From contig CAYVEC010000009.1 of assembly GCA_964450385.1 (NCBI GenBank), positions 3,942-67,941 on the forward strand: 64,000 nucleotides of DNA. The letters are read 5' to 3'. Source of the stretch: JAKLFA01 sp964450385 (GTDB lineage Bacteria > Omnitrophota > Gorgyraeia > Zapsychrales > JANLHA01). The translations under genes and the position numbers were made by a program. This document shows, in pieces, positions 56,202 to 64,000 of this stretch (position 1 is the stretch's first letter; each line of letters starts with the position of its first letter). The notes beneath the pieces are model-generated. The model was not told the origin of the DNA. It was given only the letters and a program-made list of their open reading frames with translations, and searched no databases.

Positions 56202-57989
56202 TCACGTACCCGGTGTATCGTTCTGCCGATCATGGTACTTCGTGTGAAGAAGATGATGGCTTTTCGGCCCGCACGGGCCTTCGGTCAAGAACTCGTCATA
56301 GAGTTTCTTGATCGAGGGATTCTCATGCGACTTGCGGATCGCCTTGCCTTCGTCTTCCTTATAAATGGCATTGATCCTGGCCTCGCGCACCGAATCATCC
56401 GTGAACCTCGGCTGACCTCCGCCGCCGATACATCCGCCGGGGCAGGTCATGACCTCGACAAAATGATACGACGCCTCCCCGGCCTTGATGCGGTCAAGCA
56501 GGGCCGCCGCGTTTGAAAGGCTATGCGCGACCGCCACCCGCATCTCAACGCCTTCCAAAAACGACCAGGCCGGTAACGCCCCTTCGATCTTCAGACTCGC
56601 CTCTTTCATCCCCTTCAGCCCAGCGAGAGGACGCACATGGAGATTCTCCATCGGCAGCGGCCGGCCCGTGACGATTTCATAAACGGTACGGATCGCAGCC
56701 TCCATGACCCCACCGGTATTAGCAAAGATATCCGCCGCCCCGGATGAACGCCCCAAGGGATCGTCCATGGTCCCGTCGGGAAGACGCTCAAAATTGATCC
56801 CAGCGGCCTGGATCATCCGCCCGAGCTCGCGGGTCGTAAGGACATAATCCACATCCCGGAATCCGCTGCTCGTCATTTCCGGCCGCGCCGCCTCAAACTT
56901 TTTAGCGGTGCACGGCATGACCGAGACCACGACCATACGCGCGGGATCGATCCCCTTTTGCTGCGCGTAAAACGTCTTGGCAAGGGCACCGAACATCTGC
57001 TGCGGCGACTTGCACGACGAGAGGTTCGGAAGGAATTCCGGATAAAAATGCTCGGTGAATTTAATCCACCCCGGCGAACAGCTTGACAACTGTGGCAGGG
57101 CCACCGGCTGATGATCGACCAGCGCGCGCTTGAGACGAAGCAGGAGCTCCGTTCCCTCCTCAAGGATGGTGAGGTCCGCGGTGAAATTCGTATCAAAAAC
57201 CGCGTCAAATCCCATCTGCCTGAGGGCCGTGACCATCTTGCCGGTCACGAGGGTGCCCGGCGGCAGTCCAAAACACTCCCCCAGGGCCGCGCGGATCGCC
57301 GGCGCCGTCTGCACAACAACGAATTTTTCCGGGTCGTCAAGCGCGGCGAGGACCTGCTTCTCATGGCTGCGCTCGATGATCGCGCCCACCGGACAAACCG
57401 CGGCGCACTGCCCGCACTGGACACACGCGACCTCATCAAGTCCTAGCGCAAAGGCCGGACCGATCACGGTATCATACCCGCGGTTCTGAGGAAAGAGAAC
57501 CCCGACGCGCTGAACCTCATTGCAAACAGTGACGCACCGCCGGCATTTAATACATTTTCCCGAATCCCGCACCAGGGCCGGAGACGAATCATCGACGATC
57601 CGCTCAGGCCGCTCACCCCCATACCGCGGCTCACGGATCCCAAGCTCATTCGCCAAGGCCTTGAGTTCGCAGTCTTCACTACGGTCGCAGTATTGACAAT
57701 CGCCCTCATGCTCGCTCAGAAGCATCTCAACGACCATGGTCCGCGCGTCGCGCACCCGCTTGCTGTTGGTGTGGATGACCATCCCTTCGCTCACCGGGGT
57801 CGAACACGAGGCCGCCAAATTCCGCCCGCCCTCAACCTCAACAACACAGACCCGGCACGCCCCAAGCGGAGGCTTCCCCTGCAAAAAACAGAGCGTCGGA
57901 ATCTCGATACCGACCTGCCGGGCTGCGTCCAGGATCATCGTTCCAGGAGGGACCTCAACCGTCTGCTGATTGATGATTACCTTGGTCAT
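56202..57989 (-). CDS. hydA: [FeFe] hydrogenase catalytic subunit (HydA of a trimeric enzyme)
   Basis: A 595-residue [FeFe] hydrogenase. N-terminal plant-type [2Fe-2S] ligands C34, C45, C48, C62; His-Cys3 cluster H94, C98, C101, C107; two [4Fe-4S] sets (CIKCRRCVTVC and CVQCGQCAAVCP); then the H-cluster with L1 SSCSPGW, L2 VMPCTAKKFEA and L3 EVMTCPGGCIGGGGQP. Group A architecture as in HndD/HydA, without the extra C-terminal [2Fe-2S] domain of Thermotoga HydA. ATGA overlap with hydB. Maturases HydEFG are not in the window. It evolves or consumes H2 coupled to NAD(P) and probably ferredoxin. Confidence 0.97.
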   Translation of the reverse strand: MTKVIINQQTVEVPPGTMILDAARQVGIEIPTLCFLQGKPPLGACRVCVVEVEGGRNLAASCSTPVSEGMVIHTNSKRVRDARTMVVEMLLSEHEGDCQYCDRSEDCELKALANELGIREPRYGGERPERIVDDSSPALVRDSGKCIKCRRCVTVCNEVQRVGVLFPQNRGYDTVIGPAFALGLDEVACVQCGQCAAVCPVGAIIERSHEKQVLAALDDPEKFVVVQTAPAIRAALGECFGLPPGTLVTGKMVTALRQMGFDAVFDTNFTADLTILEEGTELLLRLKRALVDHQPVALPQLSSCSPGWIKFTEHFYPEFLPNLSSCKSPQQMFGALAKTFYAQQKGIDPARMVVVSVMPCTAKKFEAARPEMTSSGFRDVDYVLTTRELGRMIQAAGINFERLPDGTMDDPLGRSSGAADIFANTGGVMEAAIRTVYEIVTGRPLPMENLHVRPLAGLKGMKEASLKIEGALPAWSFLEGVEMRVAVAHSLSNAAALLDRIKAGEASYHFVEVMTCPGGCIGGGGQPRFTDDSVREARINAIYKEDEGKAIRKSHENPSIKKLYDEFLTEGPCGPKSHHLLHTKYHDRQNDTPGT

Positions 57990-60900
57990 GATTCATCTCC
58001 CCCTTTCGCAGACGGGCACTTGCCGTAATCGCACCGCAGGCACCGCCGGGCCTGACGCCGGGCCACGGCCTCATTCCAAGACTGTTCGACCTCATCAAAA
58101 TTGTGGCGGCGCCGGCCAACGTCCAAGAGCTGCATCTTTTCGCGCGGATATGGAACCGGGTCCGCGTCAGGGTCAAAATCCGTTTTGACCTCCTGTGCCT
58201 CCCGCCAAAAGGCGTGTTCCGCACCGGTAAAATACCGGTCGATCCCGACCGCGGCGCGTTCCCCCGAGGCGATCGCCATCACGACCGACGACGGCCCCAT
58301 CATCGCGTCCCCTCCGGCAAAGACCCCTTCGATCGAGGTCTGACCGTAGACCGGATCGGCCTCGATAAACTTTCGGGAGGAAAGACGGATATCCGTTCCT
58401 CGGCTCAGGGTCTCCGTCCGGATCGCCTGCCCGATCGCGATGATCACCTGATCCACCGGAACATCGATCATGTCTTCCGGATTCGCCGTCGGACGGCGGC
58501 GCCCGGTCTGGTCAAAATCCCCAAGCCGCATCCGGACACAACGGAGATTCGAGACCCGGCCCTCAGCGTCTTTTTGAATCTCAACGGGATGGGTGAGCGG
58601 CTGGATCCGAACCCCTTCATGGACCGCCTCCTCCACCTCCTCGGCATAGGCCGGCATCTCATTCTGGCTCCGTCGGTACATCACCGTCACCTCTTCGGCC
58701 CCGAGCCGCAAGGCGCTGCGCGCGGCATCAATGGCAGCATTCCCTCCGCCGATGACCACAACGCGGCGGCCCACCGGAACAGACCCGCGGATATTATACG
58801 TGCGTAAAAATTCCAAGGCATCAACAACGCCCTGGGCATCCTCCCCGTCAACACCAAGGCGCGTGCTCTCCGGAGCCCCGACACCGATAAAGACCGCCTC
58901 ATAACCCTGGGCCTTCAGGTCCTCGATCGTAAAATCCCGCCCGAGGGCCTTGCCGGTCTCGATATCAACGCCAAGCCGCTCGATCATCCGGATCTCGCGC
59001 GCCAAAGTTTCGCGCGGCAGACGGTAGGCCGGAATCGTCTGAACGAGCATCCCGCCGGGCCGAGACTCCTTCTCAAAGACCTTGGGCCGATACCCAAGCC
59101 GCGCCAAAAAATACGCGCATGCGAGCCCGGCCGGACCCGCGCCCACGATCGCGATCCGCCGCCCCGCGTTCTTTTCGTCCTGACGGACCTCGGGAAGCTG
59201 GACCACGACCTCCTGGTCCACCATGAACCGTTTGACCCCGCGGATCGAGACCGCAGCATCCAGGGTCGCCCGACGGCATTTATCCTCACAGGTATGAAAA
59301 CAGACACGCGCGCAGACAGCAGCAAAGGGATTCCGCTCACGATGGAGCTTGAGGGCCTCGGCGTAGCGCTGTTCTCCGGTGAGCCCGACGAATCCCGGGA
59401 CATCAACCCCTGCCGGACAGGCGCTCTGACACGGCGCGCGGACGAGGTCCGGACACACCCCGGCCTCGCAATGCTTGTCCCGGATATGCTGTTCGTATTC
59501 TTTCAAAAAATACCGCAGCGTGGACCGGACAGGGTTCGCGGAGGTATAGCCGAGCCCGCAGAGCGAGGCATCCTTGATCTGCATCCCGAGCTGGAACAGG
59601 CGTTCAATGTCCTCCGGCTCCCCCTTGTCCTGACAGATCTTCTCCAAGATCTCAAGCATCCGCTTCGACCCGACGCGGCACGGCACGCATTTGCCGCACG
59701 ACTCCTCCTGAACAAACTCCAGAAAGAACCGCGCCACGTCGACCATGCAGGCATCATCGTCAATCACAATGAGTCCACCCGAGCCCATGATCGCGCCGAG
59801 CTCAACCAGGGTGTCATAATCAAGCGGGACGTTGAGGTGCTCGCGAGGAATGCACCCCCCCGACGGGCCTCCGATCTGGGCCGCCTTGAAGGATTTACCG
59901 TTTTTAACGCCTCCGCCGATATCAAAAACAAGCTCGCCAAGCGGCGTCCCGATCGGGACCTCAACAAGCCCAGAATTATTCACCGCACCGGCGAGGGCAA
60001 AGACCTTGGTCCCTTTACTTTTCTCACTCCCCATCAAGGCGTACCATTCAGGCCCGTTCAAGATAATCGCCGGGACATTGACATAGGTCTCAACATTATT
60101 GAGCAGACTCGGCCGTCCCCACAGACCAGACTGCGCCGGAAACGGCGGACGGGGCCGCGGTTCACCGCGCCTCCCCTCGAGCGAGGCCATGAGCGCCGTC
60201 TCCTCCCCGCAGACAAAGGCCCCGGACCCCATACGGATATCGAGATCAAAGGCGAATCCAGAACCCAGAATGTTCTCACCAAGAAGCCCGGCGGTCCGCG
60301 CCTGCTCGATCGCGGCCGTGAGCCGCGAGACCGCGAGCGGATATTCTGCACGGACATACACATACCCCTGCCGCGCGCCGATCGCAAAGGCTGCGATCGT
60401 CATCCCCTCAATGACGCTGTGAGGATCACCTTCAAGAACGCTCCGGTTCATAAAGGCGCCGGGATCCCCCTCATCCGCATTACAGATCGCGTATTTGACG
60501 TCCCCCTTGGCCGCACGGGTGAATTCCCACTTCACTCCCGTCGGAAATCCCGCCCCGCCCCGGCCGCGGAGCCCCGAACGCTTGACCGCATCGATCACCG
60601 CCTCGGGCGACATCCCGCCGAGCACCCGCGCGAGGGCATGATAACCGTTCACACGAATATAATCACGAATATCGTGGGGATTGATCGTCCCACAATTCCG
60701 CAACACGACCTTGGTCTGACGCTTAAAAAAATCCACATCCTCCATCGCGCGAACCACGGCCCCTCCCTCGGCATTCCGGTGAAGCAGCCGCTCGACGACC
60801 TGGCCCTTCTGGAGATGGCTTTCAAAGATCTCGTCGATATCTTCAAGTGTGACATTCTCATAGAAGACATGACCGGGATTGACCACGATCACCGGGCCCT

Positions 60901-61126
60901 TGGAACACGGGCCCAAACACCCGGTCTCGACGATATCAACCGCCGCGCCCGCCGCCTTGACCCGCTCCTCAAGGCGCTGTTTCATCTTCAGGGAACCACT
61001 CGCGATACAGCCGCCGCCGGCGCAGATGAGCACCTCATGCTGACGCGCGCGCTCGGCCTTGACCGCGGCCGCCTCATCCCTGACCCTATTCAATTCATCG
61101 GCTGAAGAGATCCTCTGTGTCAGCAT
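57986..61126 (-). CDS. hydB: HydB/NuoF-type diaphorase fused to a GltD/NfnB-like flavoprotein
   Basis: A 1046-residue fusion. Residues ~1-125: thioredoxin-like [2Fe-2S] domain (ICAGGGCIASG, ETGCLGPCSKGP). ~140-520: NuoF core with FMN/NADH motifs RGRGGAGFPTGVKWEF, CNADEGDPGAFMNRSVLEGD and CGEETALMASLEGRRGEP, SLBB part, and the [4Fe-4S] site SCGKCVPCRVGSKRM. ~560-1046: GltD-like half with CQSACPAGVDVPG, FAD motif VGAGPAGLACAYFLARLG, second nucleotide motif VIGGGNAAIDAARSALRLG and VMYRRSQNEMPA, and a final CLRCDYGKC. It accepts electrons between NADH, perhaps NADPH, ferredoxin and H2 as the hub of the hydrogenase. Confidence 0.93.
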   Translation of the reverse strand: MLTQRISSADELNRVRDEAAAVKAERARQHEVLICAGGGCIASGSLKMKQRLEERVKAAGAAVDIVETGCLGPCSKGPVIVVNPGHVFYENVTLEDIDEIFESHLQKGQVVERLLHRNAEGGAVVRAMEDVDFFKRQTKVVLRNCGTINPHDIRDYIRVNGYHALARVLGGMSPEAVIDAVKRSGLRGRGGAGFPTGVKWEFTRAAKGDVKYAICNADEGDPGAFMNRSVLEGDPHSVIEGMTIAAFAIGARQGYVYVRAEYPLAVSRLTAAIEQARTAGLLGENILGSGFAFDLDIRMGSGAFVCGEETALMASLEGRRGEPRPRPPFPAQSGLWGRPSLLNNVETYVNVPAIILNGPEWYALMGSEKSKGTKVFALAGAVNNSGLVEVPIGTPLGELVFDIGGGVKNGKSFKAAQIGGPSGGCIPREHLNVPLDYDTLVELGAIMGSGGLIVIDDDACMVDVARFFLEFVQEESCGKCVPCRVGSKRMLEILEKICQDKGEPEDIERLFQLGMQIKDASLCGLGYTSANPVRSTLRYFLKEYEQHIRDKHCEAGVCPDLVRAPCQSACPAGVDVPGFVGLTGEQRYAEALKLHRERNPFAAVCARVCFHTCEDKCRRATLDAAVSIRGVKRFMVDQEVVVQLPEVRQDEKNAGRRIAIVGAGPAGLACAYFLARLGYRPKVFEKESRPGGMLVQTIPAYRLPRETLAREIRMIERLGVDIETGKALGRDFTIEDLKAQGYEAVFIGVGAPESTRLGVDGEDAQGVVDALEFLRTYNIRGSVPVGRRVVVIGGGNAAIDAARSALRLGAEEVTVMYRRSQNEMPAYAEEVEEAVHEGVRIQPLTHPVEIQKDAEGRVSNLRCVRMRLGDFDQTGRRRPTANPEDMIDVPVDQVIIAIGQAIRTETLSRGTDIRLSSRKFIEADPVYGQTSIEGVFAGGDAMMGPSSVVMAIASGERAAVGIDRYFTGAEHAFWREAQEVKTDFDPDADPVPYPREKMQLLDVGRRRHNFDEVEQSWNEAVARRQARRCLRCDYGKCPSAKGGDES

Positions 61127-61686
61127 GCCGCGCCCTCCTTCGTGTCAGTCCCTGCGTCGCGATAACGGCTCAATAATTCACGGATCCGGGCGGGCTTGAC
61201 CCGCTGATGCACCTCGCCGTTGATCATGACAACCGGCGCGAGGCCGCAGGCCCCGAAACACCGGCCGACCTCGAGCGAGAACAAGCGGTCCTCGGTGGTC
61301 TCGCCGACCTTAATTCGGAGCGCCTTCTGCATCGCGGCCAAGACCTCTTTGCCGCCGCGGACATAACAGGCCGTGCCGAGACAGACCCGCACAACATTCT
61401 TGCCCTGCGGCGTGGTGGAGAAAAATGAATAAAAGGAAACAACCCCCGTGACCTGACTATAAGGAATCTTTAACCGGCGGCTGATGTGTTCTAGGACCCG
61501 CCGGGGAAGGTAGCCGAATAAGTTTTGAGCGGATTGAAGGACCGGGACCAGGGCCCCGTCAACAGGAAGGTATTGATCAATGATCTCGTCGAGGCGCGGC
61601 ATGAGCTCGTCTTCCGTTGCCCCGCCGCAACAGCAGGCCTCCGGCACGTTGGATTGAGCGGACGCCTGCACATGAGGTATCTTCAC
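61120..61686 (-). CDS. hydC: HydC/NuoE-type [2Fe-2S] subunit
   Basis: A 188-residue NuoE-like protein. QNLFGYLPRRVLEHISRRLK and VTGVVSFYSFFSTTPQGKN are the family helices; the [2Fe-2S] ligands are in CLGTACYVRGGKEV and CFGACGLAPVVMINGEVH. An extra N-terminal CCCGG motif (residues ~18-22) is unusual. Start GTG 61686 has AAGGAGG. First gene of hydC-hydB-hydA; it overlaps hydB by 7 nt. In Thermotoga-type enzymes this subunit bridges HydB and bifurcating electron flow. Confidence 0.95.
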   Translation of the reverse strand: MKIPHVQASAQSNVPEACCCGGATEDELMPRLDEIIDQYLPVDGALVPVLQSAQNLFGYLPRRVLEHISRRLKIPYSQVTGVVSFYSFFSTTPQGKNVVRVCLGTACYVRGGKEVLAAMQKALRIKVGETTEDRLFSLEVGRCFGACGLAPVVMINGEVHQRVKPARIRELLSRYRDAGTDTKEGAAC

Positions 61687-61838
61687 CGGGTCCTCCTTAT
61701 GTTAAAACAGGTACAAAGAACGCTTGCCTCCTTGATCCTCTGGCCGTATCCAGGCGACTCTGCGCATCATCTTTTAGAACCACGACGTCTTAAGTTGCAG
61801 GTTATAAATCAACGGCTAACGATCAGAATATTAATATT

Positions 61839-61853
61839 ATTGTACCGTACAAT
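61839..61853. promoter_or_regulatory. Perfect 15-bp inverted repeat, putative operator on the hyd promoter
   Basis: ATTGTAC-C-GTACAAT, a perfect palindrome around one central base. One arm is the -10 box of the hydC promoter; the other lies in the spacer, so a bound regulator would block RNA polymerase. The sequence differs from the usual Rex box (TTGTGAA..TTCACAA). Confidence 0.6.
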
Positions 61854-61866
61854 TATCCCGTGACAA
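61839..61866 (-). promoter_or_regulatory. Promoter of the hydrogenase operon
   Basis: Minus strand TTGTCA (61866-61861), 16-nt spacer, TACAAT (61844-61839). The predicted start near 61832 leaves a ~146-nt leader to GTG 61686; I see no known riboswitch in it. A second palindrome AATATTAATATT lies at the predicted start. Confidence 0.65.
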
Positions 61867-61916
61867 TAATAATCTCCGGATTCGGGCCGGGGCTGTCGGA
61901 TCTCATGCGTCTCCCC

Positions 61917-61951
61917 AAAAAAACGGGGGGTCAGCCAACGGCTGACCCCCC
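61917..61951 (-). terminator. Rho-independent terminator of the OmcB-like gene
   Basis: On the minus strand, GGGGGTCAGCC-GTTG-GGCTGACCCCCC followed by GTTTTTTT: an 11-bp GC-rich stem, tetraloop and U-tract, 28 bp after the stop codon. Confidence 0.93.
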
Positions 61952-61978
61952 TGTCATCACACGTCTATGAACCCGCGA

Positions 61979-63562
61979 TTAATACACGAACGTGGATTCT
62001 GTTTCCTCAACATCCCGACCGAGCTGATCGCTATTCATCTTGACCTTAAACCGAAGGTCGCCCGACTTGGTGGCACGGACCTTCACGTCCCATGTCGCCT
62101 TGTCCTGAGCGGCCAATCGCGGCAATGCCTTCATCGTGATCACAGAGCCCGATGCCTCGGCAGTCGTGGCCCCAGTCGAAGACACATATTCCATATCCTC
62201 GAGCATGGCCTCAACCTTAATATTCGTGGCATCCGCAGAACCTTGGTTCGTCACCGAGATCCGGTAAGTCTCCATCCCTCCAACCTCAACCGGGTCCGCG
62301 ATATCCACTACCTCAAGCAAGAGGGCCGGGATCCCCAGGGCCAGCGCCTTCGCTGACGCCGAAGCGGCCTCCGAACACGCCCCCATGACATCAATCCGGG
62401 CATCCACCGTTCCAGCCGATAACGGGACCACCGTCACAGCAAACGATTTTGAGGCGTTCGCTGCCATTGTCCCCACGTTCCATCGAACCACCCGGCCTGA
62501 GACCTGTGCATTCGCGGCGCTGGTGACCTTAACATTGGGAGACATCGTGATGTCCACCACCGCGTTTTCCGCTGAGGCGTTGCCGGTATTCTTGGCGGTA
62601 AAATTAAACACAACCTCACGACCAATATAAACCTCTTTTTTATCGCTGGCAGCCGTGACCGCAAAGACCGGCTTAATAACCGATACGCTCTTCGCTGCTG
62701 CTGATGCCGTGACATTCTCCGCAGCCGTTGCCGTCCCGGAGAATGAGGCCGCGCCCAGATTCTGAGCCTGAGCATACGTCGTCACCGTCTTCGACTGACC
62801 GGCGGCGAGAGTTCCGACATTTAACGATCCAGCCTCCATCCTGACACCCGCAGGAACATTCGGCTGAATCACGACACCTGTTAAGGTGCTGTCACCCGTA
62901 TTCTTAACCGTAAAATTCACCGGGATCCGATTACAAACAAGCATCGAAGCCGGAACTTCAAGATCAAGGGCCACGGCTGGCTGGATCACGCCCGTTGTCG
63001 AACACAGGGCTGGAACATCATAATCCACGCTCGTGCAACAGGGGACATCGGCCTGTGATTTCGCCACACCGCTGATCGTGATCGTTCGCGTCTGGCCAGG
63101 AAGAAAATTGCCCAAATTCCAGGTCAAGGCATTCCCGCTCTTAGCTGAGGCCTCTGGGACCGCCTTCTCAAGCGTAAATCCCTGCGGCACCGTCTCTGAA
63201 ACAGTCACGCTCTTCAGTTCCAAGTCCGTAAGGTTGGTCACGTTGATCTTATAATCATAGGAACTGCCGATGCGGACCACGTTCGGCACAATCTTCTCCA
63301 AATTCATCGTACTCGTGTTCACGCGGCCTGTAGGATAGGCGACAGACGTTTTGGTGTACCCCGTCTTAACCGGCGCGCTTGTTTTAACTGCCTTTCCTGT
63401 CTCTGTCTTTGCAGCATATTCACCTTCAAAATAACCTTTTTCCCCCACCCCGCGGTTTCCATCAGAATATGCCTTCTCTGATGAACCGACGTGCGCGCAA
63501 CCAACTAAGGATGCCGCGGCCACAACCAATGTGACCCATCTTAAACCCCCTGCTGCATTCAT
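61979..63562 (-). CDS. OmcB-like envelope protein with DUF11/CARDB-type repeats
   Basis: A 527-residue exported protein. Signal MNAAGGLRWVTLVVAAASLV then lipobox-like GCAH. The mature part has a short Lys/Thr-rich linker and about four beta-sandwich repeats of ~100 residues: NVVRIGSSYDYKINVTNLTD with VTVSETVPQGF, VPASMLVCNRIPVNFTVKNT, KKEVYIGREVVFNFTAKNTG, VEVGGMETYRISVTNQGSAD. This is the layout of the chlamydial cysteine-rich outer-membrane complex protein OmcB, though cysteines are few (CCTS, ALCS, LVCN, GACS). Probably a structural surface protein. ATG 63562 follows AGGAGAGG. Strong promoter and terminator suggest high expression. Confidence 0.82.
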   Translation of the reverse strand: MNAAGGLRWVTLVVAAASLVGCAHVGSSEKAYSDGNRGVGEKGYFEGEYAAKTETGKAVKTSAPVKTGYTKTSVAYPTGRVNTSTMNLEKIVPNVVRIGSSYDYKINVTNLTDLELKSVTVSETVPQGFTLEKAVPEASAKSGNALTWNLGNFLPGQTRTITISGVAKSQADVPCCTSVDYDVPALCSTTGVIQPAVALDLEVPASMLVCNRIPVNFTVKNTGDSTLTGVVIQPNVPAGVRMEAGSLNVGTLAAGQSKTVTTYAQAQNLGAASFSGTATAAENVTASAAAKSVSVIKPVFAVTAASDKKEVYIGREVVFNFTAKNTGNASAENAVVDITMSPNVKVTSAANAQVSGRVVRWNVGTMAANASKSFAVTVVPLSAGTVDARIDVMGACSEAASASAKALALGIPALLLEVVDIADPVEVGGMETYRISVTNQGSADATNIKVEAMLEDMEYVSSTGATTAEASGSVITMKALPRLAAQDKATWDVKVRATKSGDLRFKVKMNSDQLGRDVEETESTFVY

Positions 63563-63610
63563 GTGCCTCTCCTTGTAACTGATTTTGTGTATCTGATTCA
63601 ACAATCAAAA

Positions 63611-63637
63611 ACGCTCTACACCTTTACACACGAGCGT
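63611..63637 (-). promoter_or_regulatory. Possible attenuator hairpin in the OmcB-like mRNA leader
   Basis: Minus strand ACGCTC...GAGCGT (6-bp stem, 15-nt loop) followed by TTTTTG, between the promoter and the start codon. It has the form of a weak intrinsic terminator inside the 5' leader. Confidence 0.4.
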
Positions 63638-63657
63638 AAAATTATAAAATGTAGTTA

Positions 63658-63685
63658 GTTATAACAAAAAAGCTCACGTTGTCAA
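63658..63685 (-). promoter_or_regulatory. Strong promoter of the OmcB-like gene
   Basis: Minus strand TTGACA (63685-63680), 16-nt spacer, TATAAC (63663-63658). It predicts a start near 63651 and an 88-nt leader. Confidence 0.75.
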
Positions 63686-63843
63686 GCAGTCTGTTTGCGC
63701 GAGACGAGGCATCCCAGTTAACAAAGTGCAGCACGCGCAAGACCCTGTCCGCTAGCCATCTTCGACTAAGATCAGTCTCTCTTCGACAACCATCAGGCTC
63801 ACTGCCGGTCGGAGCGGTACAGCGCCCCCCTGCGCTCTCACAC

Positions 63844-63880
63844 AAAAAAATCCCCTCCCTTTCGGGAAAGAGGATTTTTG
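63844..63880 (-). terminator. Intrinsic terminator ending a transcript from the right edge
   Basis: Minus strand: CTCTTTCCC-GAAA-GGGAGGGG followed by ATTTTTTTG. The stem has a CCC/GGG core with several G-U pairs, and there is a long U-tract. It would stop minus-strand transcription coming from beyond 63890. Confidence 0.7.
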
Positions 63881-63889
63881 TATTGTGGA

Positions 63890-64000
63890 AGACTGGCGGG
63901 GCTGACGAGACTCGACGCCGAACCGGGGACGGTTGGGCACTTCCTCGGACATTTCGTCCTCGGTCGCTCTTACACCTGCGATTCGGCAGGCCAACCCCTC
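63890..64000 (-). other. Unassigned structured sequence at the right edge, possible RNA gene 3' end
   Basis: Read on the minus strand it has several short hairpins (CCTGC..GCAGG; GGAC..GTCC; AACCG..CGGTT) and ends TCGAGTCTCGTCAGCCCCGCCA, which looks like the T-loop, 3' acceptor and CCA of a tRNA-like RNA; the intrinsic terminator at 63844-63880 follows. But the T-stem 5' half does not pair and no matching 5' acceptor is in the window. It could be the end of a tRNA-like or other structured RNA, or a repeat. Left unnamed. Between 63690 and 63843 I see nothing I can support. Confidence 0.25.

Noticed and set aside
59294..61105. 603-residue open frame on the plus strand
   Set aside because: It is wholly antisense to hydB, has Arg/Pro/His-rich composition and no domain. 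GC-rich codon bias leaves long antisense frames open.
63752..63994. 80-residue minus-strand frame at the right edge
   Set aside because: It runs through an intrinsic terminator and hairpins, and its sequence looks like a translated structured RNA rather than a protein.

Overview
The window looks like a GC-rich chromosome segment from a Gram-negative-type, probably anaerobic or fermentative bacterium. Evidence for an outer membrane: LptE-like and BamD-like genes, an Omp85-type barrel fused to a peptidase, MurJ, and an OmcB-like envelope protein. Evidence for anaerobic metabolism: a trimeric [FeFe] hydrogenase. The mix (OmcB/DUF11 protein, coiled-coil membrane proteins, YkgJ and TrpB2 families, many small lipoproteins) recalls uncultured PVC-related lineages such as Omnitrophota. 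That assignment is inference; no rRNA gene is present. Most genes are on the minus strand in long, tightly packed operons with frequent ATGA overlaps. No CRISPR array, insertion sequence or prophage was seen, and no complete tRNA gene was recognised.

Layout, left to right. 1-10.2 kb: uvrC (cut by the window edge), murJ, rpsT (plus strand), short holA, LptE-like, BamD-like, comEC, comEA, leuS and a DEDDh exonuclease. 10.3-13.3 kb (plus strand): thiamine thiazole operon thiS-thiG-thiH, a small membrane protein, thiF. 13.3-17.1 kb: TVP38-like protein, cysK, mnmG and a small membrane protein. 17.2-27.3 kb: carbohydrate-use island with a LacI regulator, a coiled-coil membrane protein, a carbohydrate-binding-like lipoprotein, a tandem-repeat secreted protein, a membrane-anchored GH2-type glycosidase, and ABC sugar permeases with a binding protein but no ATPase gene. 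27.4-29.3 kb: two PilZ proteins, then two plus-strand membrane proteins.

29.3-44.8 kb: mnmE, folC, purH, rpsU, then a probable long operon running from an Lrp-type regulator through an aminotransferase, a TPR protein, an M1 peptidase fused to an Omp85-like barrel, a GT-C/TPR membrane protein, yjbQ, a PfkB kinase, a PQ-loop protein, era, nnr and nth. 45-54.5 kb: coiled-coil protein, YkgJ-DUF2156 fusion, second yjbQ, tRNA-binding protein, a plus-strand AT-rich GT-C protein, lipoprotein, the tiny ribosomal protein bTHX, trpB2, two nitroreductases, a frameshifted small gene and a response regulator. 54.8-61.9 kb: XRE-cupin regulator, tandem-receiver protein, and a hydrogenase operon hydC-hydB-hydA in which HydB carries a GltD/NfnB-like flavoprotein half. 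62-64 kb: OmcB-like protein and an unassigned, apparently structured sequence at the right edge.

Highlights: a perfect 15-bp inverted repeat lying on the -10 box of the hydrogenase promoter; the HydB-GltD fusion; the M1 peptidase-barrel fusion; three copies of a helical module ending in WDxxGWFW in two adjacent secreted proteins; and three promoters whose -10 box ends 6-7 nt before the ATG, suggesting leaderless mRNAs. Functions are from motif recognition by eye; no database search was possible.
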